Positions 25,231-35,943 of a stretch of 64,000 nucleotides of DNA are shown here, in pieces. A program made the position numbers and the translations under genes. The notes below the pieces were generated by a model that was not told the origin of the DNA, did no database searches, and saw nothing but the letters and a program-made list of their open reading frames with translations. The stretch comes from Antedon mediterranea. Its lineage: Eukaryota > Echinodermata > Crinoidea > Comatulida > Antedonidae. The stretch spans positions 21,886,432 through 21,950,431 of the forward strand of contig NC_092679.1 in assembly GCF_964355755.1 (NCBI RefSeq), written 5' to 3'. Positions within the stretch are counted from its first letter, which is position 1, and every line of letters starts with the position of its first letter.

Positions 25231-25314
25231 GCATCCAAGGATCCTACAACACCTGATCCATGGGTTATGTAAGCATCCAAGGATCCTACAACACCTGATC
25301 CATGGGTTATGTAA
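25189..25314 (+). repeat. 42-bp tandem triplication covering the DEGS stop codon
   Basis: Three copies at 25189-25230, 25231-25272 and 25273-25314. Each encodes ASKDPTTPDPWVM and then TAA. The second and third look identical; the first differs by one synonymous base (GCG for GCA). The phase is kept because 42 is a multiple of three. Only the first copy is translated unless a stop is read through. Confidence 0.95.
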
Positions 25315-25871
25315 AGACTACTGTACGGGGCACGATTAAAACAATGACATTTTTGTTGCTTAATTTTCAATTAATGGTATATTGTCCTCCAATTGTGGCC
25401 CACAATTATATTTAGGATACACTTTTTGATTTAAAGTGGGATTTCTATACCATAATAATACTACTATACTGTATATTATGACCGAGCAGTAATAGTTCCA
25501 TGCTCGAGTATATCCAACCCCTATTTAGGCTAAATTTGGACATAAGACTTTGTAAATTCCATTCTTAAGGCAATCCGAGTATAATCCCATTTTTGTAAAA
25601 TGTCATACCCGGGCCTACTTGGACTACACTCAGGCATATATGGTGTATATTTCGCACTAAATTATTCAATTTTGTTATATTTTATGTACAAATTTAAAAT
25701 TTAGGTTTTAATAGAAAAATAAATTACATAACTTTATTTACCCATGGTTAAGTACAGTATTTAATTAATTAGCAAGCCAAAATGATATAAACAGTTAGTT
25801 TAAGTTTTTTACCCTTATTTAAGCATGGTCTATCTTATTTCTTCAGCACCTTGATGCCTTTCTCCAAATTT
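25315..25871. other. 3' UTR of DEGS copy 2 and intergenic DNA
   Basis: AT-rich, with an AAAAATAAAT poly(A)-type signal near 25710. Nothing else recognised. Confidence 0.5.
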
Positions 25872-26032
25872 AAGCTCTGTCTACACTATCAAACTAGTTT
25901 GACAACAAAATTGTGATGTGCCCAAATATAGTATTGATATACCTAAATATGGTATTGATATGACGTCATCATGTCCATAATATGGGCACAATTTGTTGTC
26001 ACATAAAGTTTGGTAGTATAGACAGAGCTTTA
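25872..26032. mobile_element. Family-1 MITE, copy 7
   Basis: TTAAGCTCTGTCTACAC on the left and GTATAGACAGAGCTTTA on the right, with TGACGTCA in the centre and an internal duplication of AAATATGGTATTGATAT. One of the best-kept copies. Confidence 0.88.
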
Positions 26033-26499
26033 CAACATGCCTACTGTGTGTATACAAAACAACAAAGAATATTGATCATGCTATATGGTACTTCACACTT
26101 GTTTTGGTGGTATTCAAGTTGTAATCACACTTCAGTAATGGTAACTGAATAAGTTATTGTTGATGATGACCATTTGTTGAGGCATTACGCTTAGGAAGTA
26201 AATGGTTTGAAATGTTTTTAAAAGTATTCAGTTTAAATAATACTCTGTTATATACTCATATTGAGGTGTTATTTTTATGGAAAAATATTTTTACTGGTTA
26301 TAATAAAATCTGCCAAATTGTTCAGGAAGTATATAATCTCTATGTTTTAAGAATATATAATACAATTTTTAAAGGATGAATAGAATATTTGAATGACAAA
26401 CTCTTAGAGAACGAATAGAATCCAGGCCTTTGAAAGAAGTTATAAGCTAGGCTTTAAAGCATTAAGTATGGTATGCCTGCTCATGTACGTTGGTTTATT

Positions 26500-26692
26500 T
26501 ATACTTCCAGTTTGTTGCATATTGTTTTCTCATATTCACATCATTTATTTATGATTTAATTCAAATTCAAATTAGCTTAAGTATCCGTATCCGTCTTTTT
26601 ATGTTAATTGTGTTCAATATGGATGCACCACTTCTTGTGTGTGCCACCGATGTAAAGGTGCAATTTCCAAATAAATTGATTGATTGATTGAG
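26500..26692 (+). mobile_element. Probable 3' end of a non-LTR retrotransposon
   Basis: An AT-rich tail ending CCAAATAAATTGATTGATTG, a short TTGA microsatellite of the kind that closes CR1/L2-like LINEs. No coding part remains. Identification rests only on the tail form. Confidence 0.35.
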
Positions 26693-27480
26693 ATCTAATA
26701 CTTTATGCTCAAATGGCTTTCTATGAATATTATATATTATTTATATTATGAGTATTTTATAGAATAGTACTTTATTGTTAGGATATAATAATGTTATTAT
26801 AATAAAGGTATTATCTATAATCTCTACACCAGGATGTGTATGGCAACCGAATAATGGTTGACCATCTTTTTTACAAGTTTATGTTATGAAAAAATATACA
26901 TAAAACAGTGGTTGTACCTTTGATGTTTTTACCTGTGCATACTGTTATTCACTCATAAGCCAGAATTGGCTGATCTTGTGTTAATCAATTCTGATAATTA
27001 AATGAATAAAATCAAATAAAATAAATTATAATTGTATGTTATTGCAGTAATCAAATGTAGTTACTGCAGTAACTGACAGTAGAATCATTTTGACAAGATT
27101 CATATTGTTCAGCTACAATATAATGCTGTTTCAGGTGTTGGGTGCATGTTGTAATCTAATTGTCTGTATATAAATTACAAATATTAACTTTTATAGAGAT
27201 TTTTATAGATTAATTTGGTGACTATATATCGACTATATCGAATGTAATTGTTATAAATTATTAATTAATTTTGATAAATAAATTATATGTGTATTTTGGT
27301 GACTTTAATCAGATTATTCATTTTTATAAATTAAAGAACTGGTTTGACAAATGAAGTAGCTTCAGTTTTCACTTAAGCACACTTAACTATCTTGACTTAA
27401 GCAAAAAGATAGATTACACCAGCTTTGGTTTTCAGTACTAGGCACTGGATTAAATTCTACCTTTAGAGCGTAGTAGAACC
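26693..27480. other. AT-rich intergenic stretch
   Basis: No gene, RNA or repeat family recognised. Confidence 0.5.
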
Positions 27481-28040
27481 ACTAAATACATCATAGCCAG
27501 GATCGACAGCTATGAACGCTCGCTGGCTAAAACCAGGGCCCAGAGTATGAGCAGTCTAATGTTGGAGGGCCTCTTAGGAGTGCTAAGCCTGGGTCCTTTG
27601 CTTCCTGCGTTCACCACTGACTATGTAGTGGAACCATAGCCAGTAGCGACAGATGTGATTGCTCACTGGCTAAACCCAGGGGCCCCAGATCTTAAAGCGT
27701 GGTTCCCACTAGCGACGCAACACAAGGACGTAACGAAACGCAAGTGAATTGACCAATCACAAGCGATGGCTTATTCGCTTGTGATTGCTAACTGTCTACA
27801 ACTTCGCTTGTCATTTGGTTAAAATGCTTGCGTTGCGTTTACGTCCTTGCGTTACGTTCTAGTGGGAACCAAGCTTAAGGGGTCCCGGAGTATGAGCAGT
27901 CCAATGCAACTACAGTGTTGGAGGCCTCCAAGGAGTGCTAAACCAGGGGCACCAGAGCTTGAGCAATCCAATGCAAATACCCAGCATTGGAGTGCTAAGC
28001 CAGGGGCCTTTGCTTCCAGCATTACGCCACTCACCATACC
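27481..28040. repeat. Degenerate ~120-bp repeat units split by a MITE
   Basis: Related blocks share GAGTATGAGCAGTC, GTTGGAGG, GGAGTGCTAA and GGGCCTTTGCTTCC, once at about 27540-27610 and again at 27885-28025. A family-2 MITE (27696-27874) sits inside the second block. The open frames on both strands here come from this repeat and are not genes. Confidence 0.6.
27696..27874. mobile_element. Family-2 MITE, copy C, with TTAA on both sides
   Basis: Element AGCGTGGTTCCCACTAG...CTAGTGGGAACCAAGC flanked exactly by TTAA at 27692-27695 and 27875-27878. The internal arms match those of copies A and B. This copy shows the TTAA target duplication most clearly for the family. Confidence 0.85.
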
Positions 28041-28535
28041 TAAGTATGGCTTATTTTCCAATAGGCATTTGTGTGTTGGATCATTTCTGATCCAGCCCTG
28101 AAATGCTTCTCAACTTGAATCAACACTAATAAATGCTGGTATGTATTATGAAATATTGAATATTGAAATAATCTGAAAATACAGCAACAAGCCATACAAT
28201 TTAATTTGAATAAAGAGTTGTGTACATGTACCAAGGCAGTAAGATTGCATGTACTAAAAAATGCTGGTACTACTGGATAATGCATATGAATAATATATAC
28301 AGTATTGGAATATTATGAAAATAAAGCAAGTCAACTACAATACTATAACTATAATTATGTAATGTAGTACAGGCCTACCAAAAGATATGTCCCTTTTCTG
28401 TCCTTTTAAGTCAAATAATGATTTTTTTTTTGTTTTTTTTTATGGAAGGGAATAACTTTATTAAAACTGAAATGGTCTATTCAACAAATTTTATTATTCT
28501 TTATTTTTTATGTGTTTAGGGAACAATACATCTGT

Positions 28536-28690
28536 AAATCTCTGTCTACACTACCAAACTAGTTTTACAAAAAAAAAGTGTGGCCAAATATGGTAGTGAT
28601 ATGGCCATATATGGTAGTGATATTACATCATGTCCATGGGCACATCACATTTTTATGTCACAAATAATTGATAGTGTAGACAGAGCTTAA
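28536..28690. mobile_element. Family-1 MITE, copy 8
   Basis: TCTCTGTCTACACTACC on the left, GTAGACAGAGCTTAA on the right. The centre repeats ATATGGTAGTGATAT. Confidence 0.85.
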
Positions 28691-29645
28691 TAAAAAGATA
28701 CAATTAATCACACATTTGTATACACAATATATTATTGAATGCAAATGCTCTTATTGAGATCAGTGCGATTGTGCAATACTGTAACCTTAATATTAGATAT
28801 GCAATTTATTCTGCATTAAATTATGTATTCAGAATTTAAAATATTATTTGATATATGCAATCATATTAATAAGCTGCATTTCATACAGCTTATTTCTTAA
28901 TCAGACTAATTGTTTAGGTATCCAAGCAACCAAACAAAATCTTTTTCAACTCTTTTCCTACACAACCAGGTGCATCAATAGGAAAGAATCAATCAATAGC
29001 CAGGAATAATCAGTCACGGTTGAATAGACACAAGGAGATTACTTTATAACTGTAAGGTAAATTGTCAACATTTTTTCAATCAATAATAAGAGCTGATAAA
29101 GAATAAGCAGTGTTCTCTCAATATAGTCTGGCAAATTAAGTGGAATACCGAATTATTGATACTACTGTATTATTTATATACTACAAGATATCAGTAATCC
29201 ACTAAATACAAAGATGTCAAATCATATTGTACTTCGTCTCTCCAAAAATATAGCCTTTGATTTCTCTTTGTCTATGTTTATAATGGCTAAGCCTAACCTA
29301 CCACTACTAGAAAAGTGTTTATTTTATGCATAATTTTCTTACGCCAGTTTTAATACCAGTTGGAGTAAATTTAAACCGGCAAATCTGGCTGGCAAAACCT
29401 GCTTCGCGAGAAGAAGAAACCTTGGGTTAGGTTGGTTTCATTATAGTCTAAGCGCTAGATGGAAATTGGGCTTAATAATAATTATAAACATTTTGGCACA
29501 TATGGTGTGTCATACACTTTAGCTGGAATGGCATGTACACATTAAATACGCCAACTGGTGTTGCTTGTAAAGGAATACCAACAAAAAAGACAACAGCTTG
29601 CATACAGTTTAAATGTGGCGTTAACTAGAGCATATAGATAGTATC
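28691..29645. other. AT-rich intergenic stretch
   Basis: No gene or complete repeat recognised. Confidence 0.5.
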
Positions 29646-29780
29646 AAGCTATGTCTACACAATCAAACTAGTTTGACAAAAAAAAGTGTGAAGTTCCCAA
29701 ATATGGTAGTGATATGACATCATCATGTCCATATTATGGGCATATCATATACAGTTTTTAAGAGTGTAGACAGAGCTTAA
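29646..29780. mobile_element. Family-1 MITE, copy 9
   Basis: AAGCTATGTCTACACAATC on the left, GTAGACAGAGCTTAA on the right. The centre reads ATATGACATCATCATG. Confidence 0.85.
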
Positions 29781-30073
29781 GATTTGAGTTCCGCACTAAA
29801 TCAGTTACGTAGGTTTTGATGTCGATTAGGCTAAATTTGTTGAAAAGAACATTCTGCCACACACATAGCATGGCATAACTGTAATGCTTGAGCTTGAATA
29901 AATTCCTGTTGGCAGCACTACTAGATAAAACAATTCAAGTCTGTAAAATAATATTGTAATTCTAATTGCAGATGTTGGGAATGTGACTTTGGATTTCCAC
30001 ATTAACAACATACAACCAGCATTGGCAGCACTGGAGCAAAAGTTTAGGGCAACCTCTTTCAATGCGACAGGTA

Positions 30074-30231
30074 TTAAGCTGTATCTACAATATCAAACTT
30101 TGTGACAAAAAAAATGTAATGTGCCCATATATGGACATGATGTTGTCATATTACTACCATATTTGGCCATACTGTATCACTACCATATTGGGCACTTATT
30201 TGTCTATTTTGAAAGTGTAGACAGAGCTTAA
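30074..30231. mobile_element. Family-1 MITE, copy 10, with TTAA on both sides
   Basis: TTAAGCTGTATCTACAATATC on the left mirrors GTGTAGACAGAGCTTAA on the right, so both sides carry TTAA. The internal arms are AT-rich, with ATATTACTACCATATTTGG. Confidence 0.85.
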
Positions 30232-31751
30232 CTCTTATTTATAAGTACAGCACATACAACAAAATTAAGTTCACATCCATGGTCTTTTAATTAAAAAAAA
30301 AAGCTCTACATAGCCAACAATACAAATAAAACAAAAAGATCATTCTGAGAAATATGACTAACCCATCAATGGTTCCGATTATAGTGTGCATTTACATTGA
30401 TTAATGCTAATATTGTATTGAACCATATAATTACCCTTTCACACAGAGATGACACACTGGACTAAGTCATGTTTACACTCGACAATTCTGAGTTACTAAA
30501 CAACCACAAAGCAACAAATCACATGTATGCATACTAACTGTAATTAATTATCAAACAAACCCCACTTAAGTTGCATTCGCACTAAGAATAAATGCAAAAT
30601 GATCAGTTTTTCTAATTTAAAACAAAGCAATATAAAGGGATAGTACAGTAACATGATCAATTAATATATACAATGTACTCCTTCATCCAAAATACTTTTA
30701 CGATACAAAATGGTTTAAAATTTACAAATTGTCTAAGAACGGTTGCCGATAATCTTCATAACATTATCTTGTCAAATAAAAAACAGTTTTTTAATTGGGA
30801 TAATATACATTTATTGGTAGTTTATACAATTTCTATAACCCGGAGTATTTCATTATCTAGAACATGCATATTTGTTCTATTGAAGAATCAACTATTATAT
30901 AACAGTAGATAAATTTATGAAACCTTTATAAAGGCGTATTGTAAACAACCATCCAACGGGTATTAAGTATAGTTGCAACTACAAAGAAACTAGGCGTTGA
31001 ATTGGTTCCAATAAAGAGAGATTCCAAAAAGATTTGTCTAGGATAGTTAATGGGTACAGTAAGCGTAAGGCCTGAATATATACATTATAGTGGCTGGAAG
31101 TCAAGTAATGACGGGAGACTAAACTTCAGTATTTTGCCTTGTTTAATTATACTTAAGACCAAATAATTAATTTTTGATTGGTTTAATTAACATAATTATG
31201 ATATTTAGATATCCACTTTTTTTTTAAACATGAAATGTGCAAAAAACAAACAAAATACTATCTCTTTTTGAGACAGTGTGTTTTTTTTTATTATGTAGGC
31301 CTATATTTGTTACATATCTGAGTATTAATAATTATAACCAAGTTTGAAAAATGTACACTTAAAATTAATAAACAATTGTTTTCAGTATGTCCCTACAATA
31401 CAGCTAAAAACGTGACAAGCATTGATTTGACAAATCTTTTTCATCGGTTGCTCATTTATCATTTCAGATTACTACTTTGAAATGAGTTTCTCGCACGATC
31501 TACAAAACAAAAAAGCAAGATTTACGTCAATGTAAAATCAGGTACAGAATCTGTTTTTCAGTTTTAAAAATCTGTTCTTAACTTGCATTACAAATCACAA
31601 TGTGAAACGGTCTTGACGAGATTGTGAAACACAATGTGAAATGGTCTCAACTTGTATTGTGAAACACAATGTGAAAATAGTCTTAGCAAGATTGTGAATC
31701 ACAGTGTGAAACAAGATTATACATTTACATTACATTACATTTACTTACATT
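30232..31751. other. Intergenic DNA, probably with the RBM4-like 3' UTR
   Basis: AT-rich. Near 31600-31700 a ~30-bp phrase (ACAATGTGAAANGGTCT) recurs loosely three or four times. The RBM4-like gene on the - strand ends at 31752, so its 3' UTR should reach into this stretch. The poly(A) site could not be placed. Confidence 0.45.
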
Positions 31752-34700
31752 TTAGAAGTTCACATCTTCTGTAAAGTTAATGCCAGGTACATTAGAAGTT
31801 TGCTGATGCATGTAATGACCATTCTCTGGCATTCGTTCTGCTTCTTCGAACTTTCTAGGCATCGGTCGCTTCCCTTCACCCATGCGCCTGTAGTACTCCA
31901 AGTCTCGCGGCAACGGCTGACGCTCACGGAATTCTTCTGGAGGTGGACGGCGATATTCTTCAGGTGCTCGTCTGTATTCTTCCTGCGGCGCTCTTCGGTA
32001 GCCCGCACCCGATGGGGAAAGCCTGTTGTAGAAGCAAATCAAGAATTCTGGGAATGGTGGGAATGGTTGTACTTCCATTCCTAGAAAAAAATGGTTAATT
32101 TCTGTTAACTGAAAATCAAAACAGTAGTGTTAACGCGTAAGGTGCGACTCTGGTGTCAAGTACACAGCGATGAGGCCAACATTTTAAAGTTTATTTTAAG
32201 TCCCCAACTTCAAAAATTCTGCTCGGCAGAACACAAATCGCTGTTCATTTATATCGATCTTTAACCACAATGCATAATTCGAGCAACAATATTGAAAATT
32301 ACGATAAGCTGTCGATTTTTTTCGTCAGTTAAAAACGATAAATCTGCGAGATACAGTAGTTTTACCGATAGCAAATACATAATCCGTTGCAACATATTTT
32401 TAAAGCTGAATTCTGTTTTTATACATTACCGTACCGGGCCGCAGTACATTTAAATACCGAAGGCACCCGTGTCGAACTTGATTTCTTGCTTGACCTGTCC
32501 AAAGTTCTCGATAACTTTTAAACACAATATTGTACAACTCATCGTCATAGTCCAATTGATCCACGAGGATTCTTTTCATCTTGACATGCCCATGTCAATC
32601 ATACTTTGTGAATGTTCATTGTTCTTCGATGTTATCCATTGTACTGCGATACGTGATGTTGAGTTGCGGTGTTTTCCGATCCATGAACCACGATGTATCA
32701 TCCTGCGATTATTTCCATCGTTTTTTCTCGCATCAGTTTAAACAAATTTACTTACTATAACATTTTTATTACTAATCTGGAAAAGTTCATCTTCGGAAAA
32801 GAAGAATTTTAAATGATCTACGCAACGACATAAACACATTTCTATGTTAATGTTCGAAAGCTTAGTGACTTTAATCTTTGATGATAATGCTAATGTAATA
32901 GACAGTAGAACTCCTTTGGGACACCCCTTTTCAAGAGACAAACGAAAAGATGCCTGAACGCTTCGGCCAGCCCACATTCAGAGAACACGTTTTTTAAACG
33001 GCCCTTTGGTCGTGAAGGTGTCCACTTAATAGGGGTCCTACTGTATTTGAAATGTATTTGTGAGAGCTTATGGTGAGATAAAAGATTATTCGAAATTTTA
33101 TAGGAAATGTTTCTGTACACATTTGCATATTTAACAATAGACACACAAACTGGGATATTATTTAATGCACACAAAACCATCTTCTGTTTAAAAGCGCGAG
33201 GGCACGGCCTACTTGAAGTTGACGTCTTGACGCACAACACGACTCGTGACATACGCGTTCATAAAATGAAGATAATATTGGATTAAAAAAACAGTTTCAA
33301 CGAAAACAAACTTCATTAATAAAATATCAAATTGTGAAAACATTTTCTAAATGCACGAGTGATTATTAACTATGATTTTACTATTTATAATTCTTCACAA
33401 ATAATGACTGTACGAATATGGAATAATAGAACATTTTATCGAATGGAAAAGAAACCCTGGAGGAAATCTTACCTTACGACACCAAAAATAAATGGAAGAT
33501 TTAGTCTTCGAAGACTTTACCCATACCCCACCATTACTAAGTGCCAATTGACGAGGAAATAAATTCCATTATGTGGAATTAAAACTTAATGGCAGGTTTT
33601 TTATCAATTAAGGTCCCAACCCTTTCCCAATACGGGAACCACCTAAAAATGAACCCGTTGCCTACCTTCTAGAATAATCGTAATACGGATCCCTCGCCGG
33701 CACTCTTTCATAGTAACGATCATAGTATTCTCTATGATTGAAAAACAAAAGGTTTTTGGATTTAATTGTAAAGAAAAACAATACGCATGAAGACACTAAT
33801 ATCCCTATCGTGTCAGTTAATGACCATATTAGGAATATTCATGGAGTTTAAAATATGAAGAAACTAAGTTTATACCTTGTTGGAGAAAATCGTCGTCTGT
33901 AACCAGGAGGGGTAACAGGTCGTCTCATGGGTGGACTACGGCTTCGATCTCTGTAACCATAGCCTGGCGGAGGCATGGGGCGCCTGTAGTAGTCGTCATA
34001 ATAGTCATAACCATAACCTTCTCTCATTGGAGGTTGAAAGAAATCGCCATTTGAGAAACCGCCACGTCCACCACCTCTTCCCCCTCCTCCTCTCCCACGA
34101 CCACGCCCTCTACCCCTTCCTCTTGGTCCACTACTGCAATAAATACAAAATGTTTACATGTAAAGAATTGGTAAGCCAGTTAAGGATTTAGCAATAACTA
34201 TTGTGCTGGGATATACAGTACTACATTAAAAATGATATGCCAGCTTTGGCTCACTTAGCATACCAATAACCGCAGATAAAGGACTGTGCCTTATATGTGC
34301 AAAAATAATTTTAACCGTCGAATAAAATAAATAAACAAATTACCCATCTTTATTTGTTGGGCATTCACGTGAAAAATGGCCAGTTTCTCCACACCTAAAA
34401 CACTCGCCCTTTGACCCTATGCCAGGATTTTTATGTACTTCAGTAGTGGAATACTGAACATTAACTTGGCAGTCTCCCATCATTGAATGATGTAGGGCCA
34501 TTACTGCTCGTTCAGCCTCGTCTTCATTTTCCATATGCTATTATTAAATAAAAAAATTGCAATTGTTGTAAAATATCAAGTTAATTATAGGAGATTTTCT
34601 GATCAGTGTATAAAAGTGCATGAATGTATGAGAAAATTGTTATTGAAGGATTTTGGATCACATGATATTCAATTAAATATTCTGTTGAACTATTAATTAT

Positions 34701-35078
34701 GTCATCGAGAATGCAATGTACGAGTAATTATTTATTACATTTTTTTTGCATTATCTACTTTGCATCTAAAGTAAAATTGGGGCAATGCTTTTTCGAATGG
34801 TTAAAAGTGAATGACGAAAATCTGTTCATTCATCATTATTTGTACCAACCACTGCAGTTGCGATTAATAATTCAATTAGTAATTACTGAAAAGCATACAT
34901 CTGAAATTGAGAATAGCCTATATATTAAATTAATTATTAAATCATGACGTACAACAAAACCATAATTTCTTAAGACATCGCACTCAGCAACTATACCATA
35001 CTGCTCAAAGCTTTGTCGCAACTTTTGACTCGAATAGCCATTTGGTAAATTTCCAACGAACAACTTCTTCTTTACCAT
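31752..35078 (-). CDS. RBM4/lark-type RNA-binding protein (RRM plus CCHC knuckle)
   Basis: Nuclear RNA-binding protein; relatives act in splicing and translational control. Coding exons in order: 35078-34953, 34537-34344, 34133-33876, 33731-33666, 32022-31752, all GT-AG with consistent phases, 304 residues. An RRM spans about 4-72, with RNP2 LFVGNL (6-11) and RNP1 NYGFVHM (38-44). A CCHC zinc knuckle, CFRCGETGHFSREC, is at 88-101. Then come an RGG/GRG stretch, a Tyr-rich part (YGYDYYDDYYRRP), SR/SP dipeptides (RDRSRSPP) and a YRRAPEEYRRPPPEEF tail. Vertebrate RBM4 and fly lark have two RRMs; this has one, closest in form to their second RRM plus knuckle. The ATG lies one base after a TTTTCAG acceptor, so the 5' UTR is in an upstream exon. 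The divergent neighbour is UTP25. Confidence 0.88.
32903..33043. mobile_element. Short pogo-like MITE
   Basis: Ends CAGTAGAACTCC and GGGGTCCTACTG are an inverted pair, with internal TTTGGGACACCCC and GGTGTCCACTTAATAGG. The 141-bp element lies in the last intron of the RBM4-like gene. It is the intact short form of the family that has minisatellite expansions at 9831, 24491 and 48800. Confidence 0.75.
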
Positions 35079-35199
35079 TCTGAAAATTTGAACAAAAATA
35101 ATTATTAAATTCAATTCTGACAAAAATTTAACAAAGCAGCCTATGCCTCTTACATGGGCGACGATTATATAGGTTAAACTTAGCTTGGATTTGACGTTC

Positions 35200-35943
35200 A
35201 CGTAATCAAATAGATCATATAGGCTAGCCTAGCTAGGCTACTCTGTATTTTCTCTTTACCACGCACCTGCCCCACCGACCACGCGGTGAGATTACCATGC
35301 GGCGTAGCGGTGGACCCAAACCAAGCAACAGAACTTTTGGTTTTAATTTATAAAAACCTTCATATTTATTTAATTTCTTAAAAATTAACACCAAATCAAA
35401 CACTAAATACTCAGTATATTTCAAAGTATTACATTATCCTTATCTAAACAACTTACGTGACTATCTTACGTTGAAATAGAAAGAAATTAAGATGTAAACC
35501 ACGCTTCCAACACCTCTCACGAAAAAAGCGCACACAAAGATTGGATATAGATCCGTTCGCGTCTGTCGGGCAAATAGCAAATTAGTGTTGCATTGTGGGA
35601 CGGTTTAAAGTCACATGCTGGATGATGAAACATTATAATTTTAATTAATTTGTCATTCATTTATTTTGTAAAAATTAAAGCAGTAATAATTAGATCAATC
35701 TAAATAATAATATTAAAATATATGTTGTAGTAAATAAATCAATTAATTGATTCTACGAATAATTTTGATAAACAAAAATTTTGTATGGAAACAAGGGTCA
35801 CCTCACTGATACCTGGGTCACACGTTGTAAACATGAAAATAAAAAACGTGTGTGTGTGGACGATGATCGTCGAGGATAGCCTAGCCTTAGGATCGAGAGC
35901 AAGAACTCTTTTAAATAGGGCCTAGAATATAATAGAATAAATA
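35200..35943. promoter_or_regulatory. Divergent promoter region of the RBM4-like and UTP25 genes
   Basis: The two start codons face away from each other across 865 bases. On the - strand, candidate 5' UTR donors are GGGGCAGGTGCGT near 35274 and GTCACGTAAGTTG near 35457, so the RBM4-like transcript probably starts around 35480-35600. The UTP25 ATG at 35944 follows directly. An AAAGTCACATGC/GTGGGACGG-type mixed sequence is present but no TATA box. Exact start sites cannot be read from sequence. Confidence 0.45.

Noticed and set aside
29826-30062. 78-residue - strand frame
   Set aside because: Chance frame in intergenic DNA, no similarity recognised.
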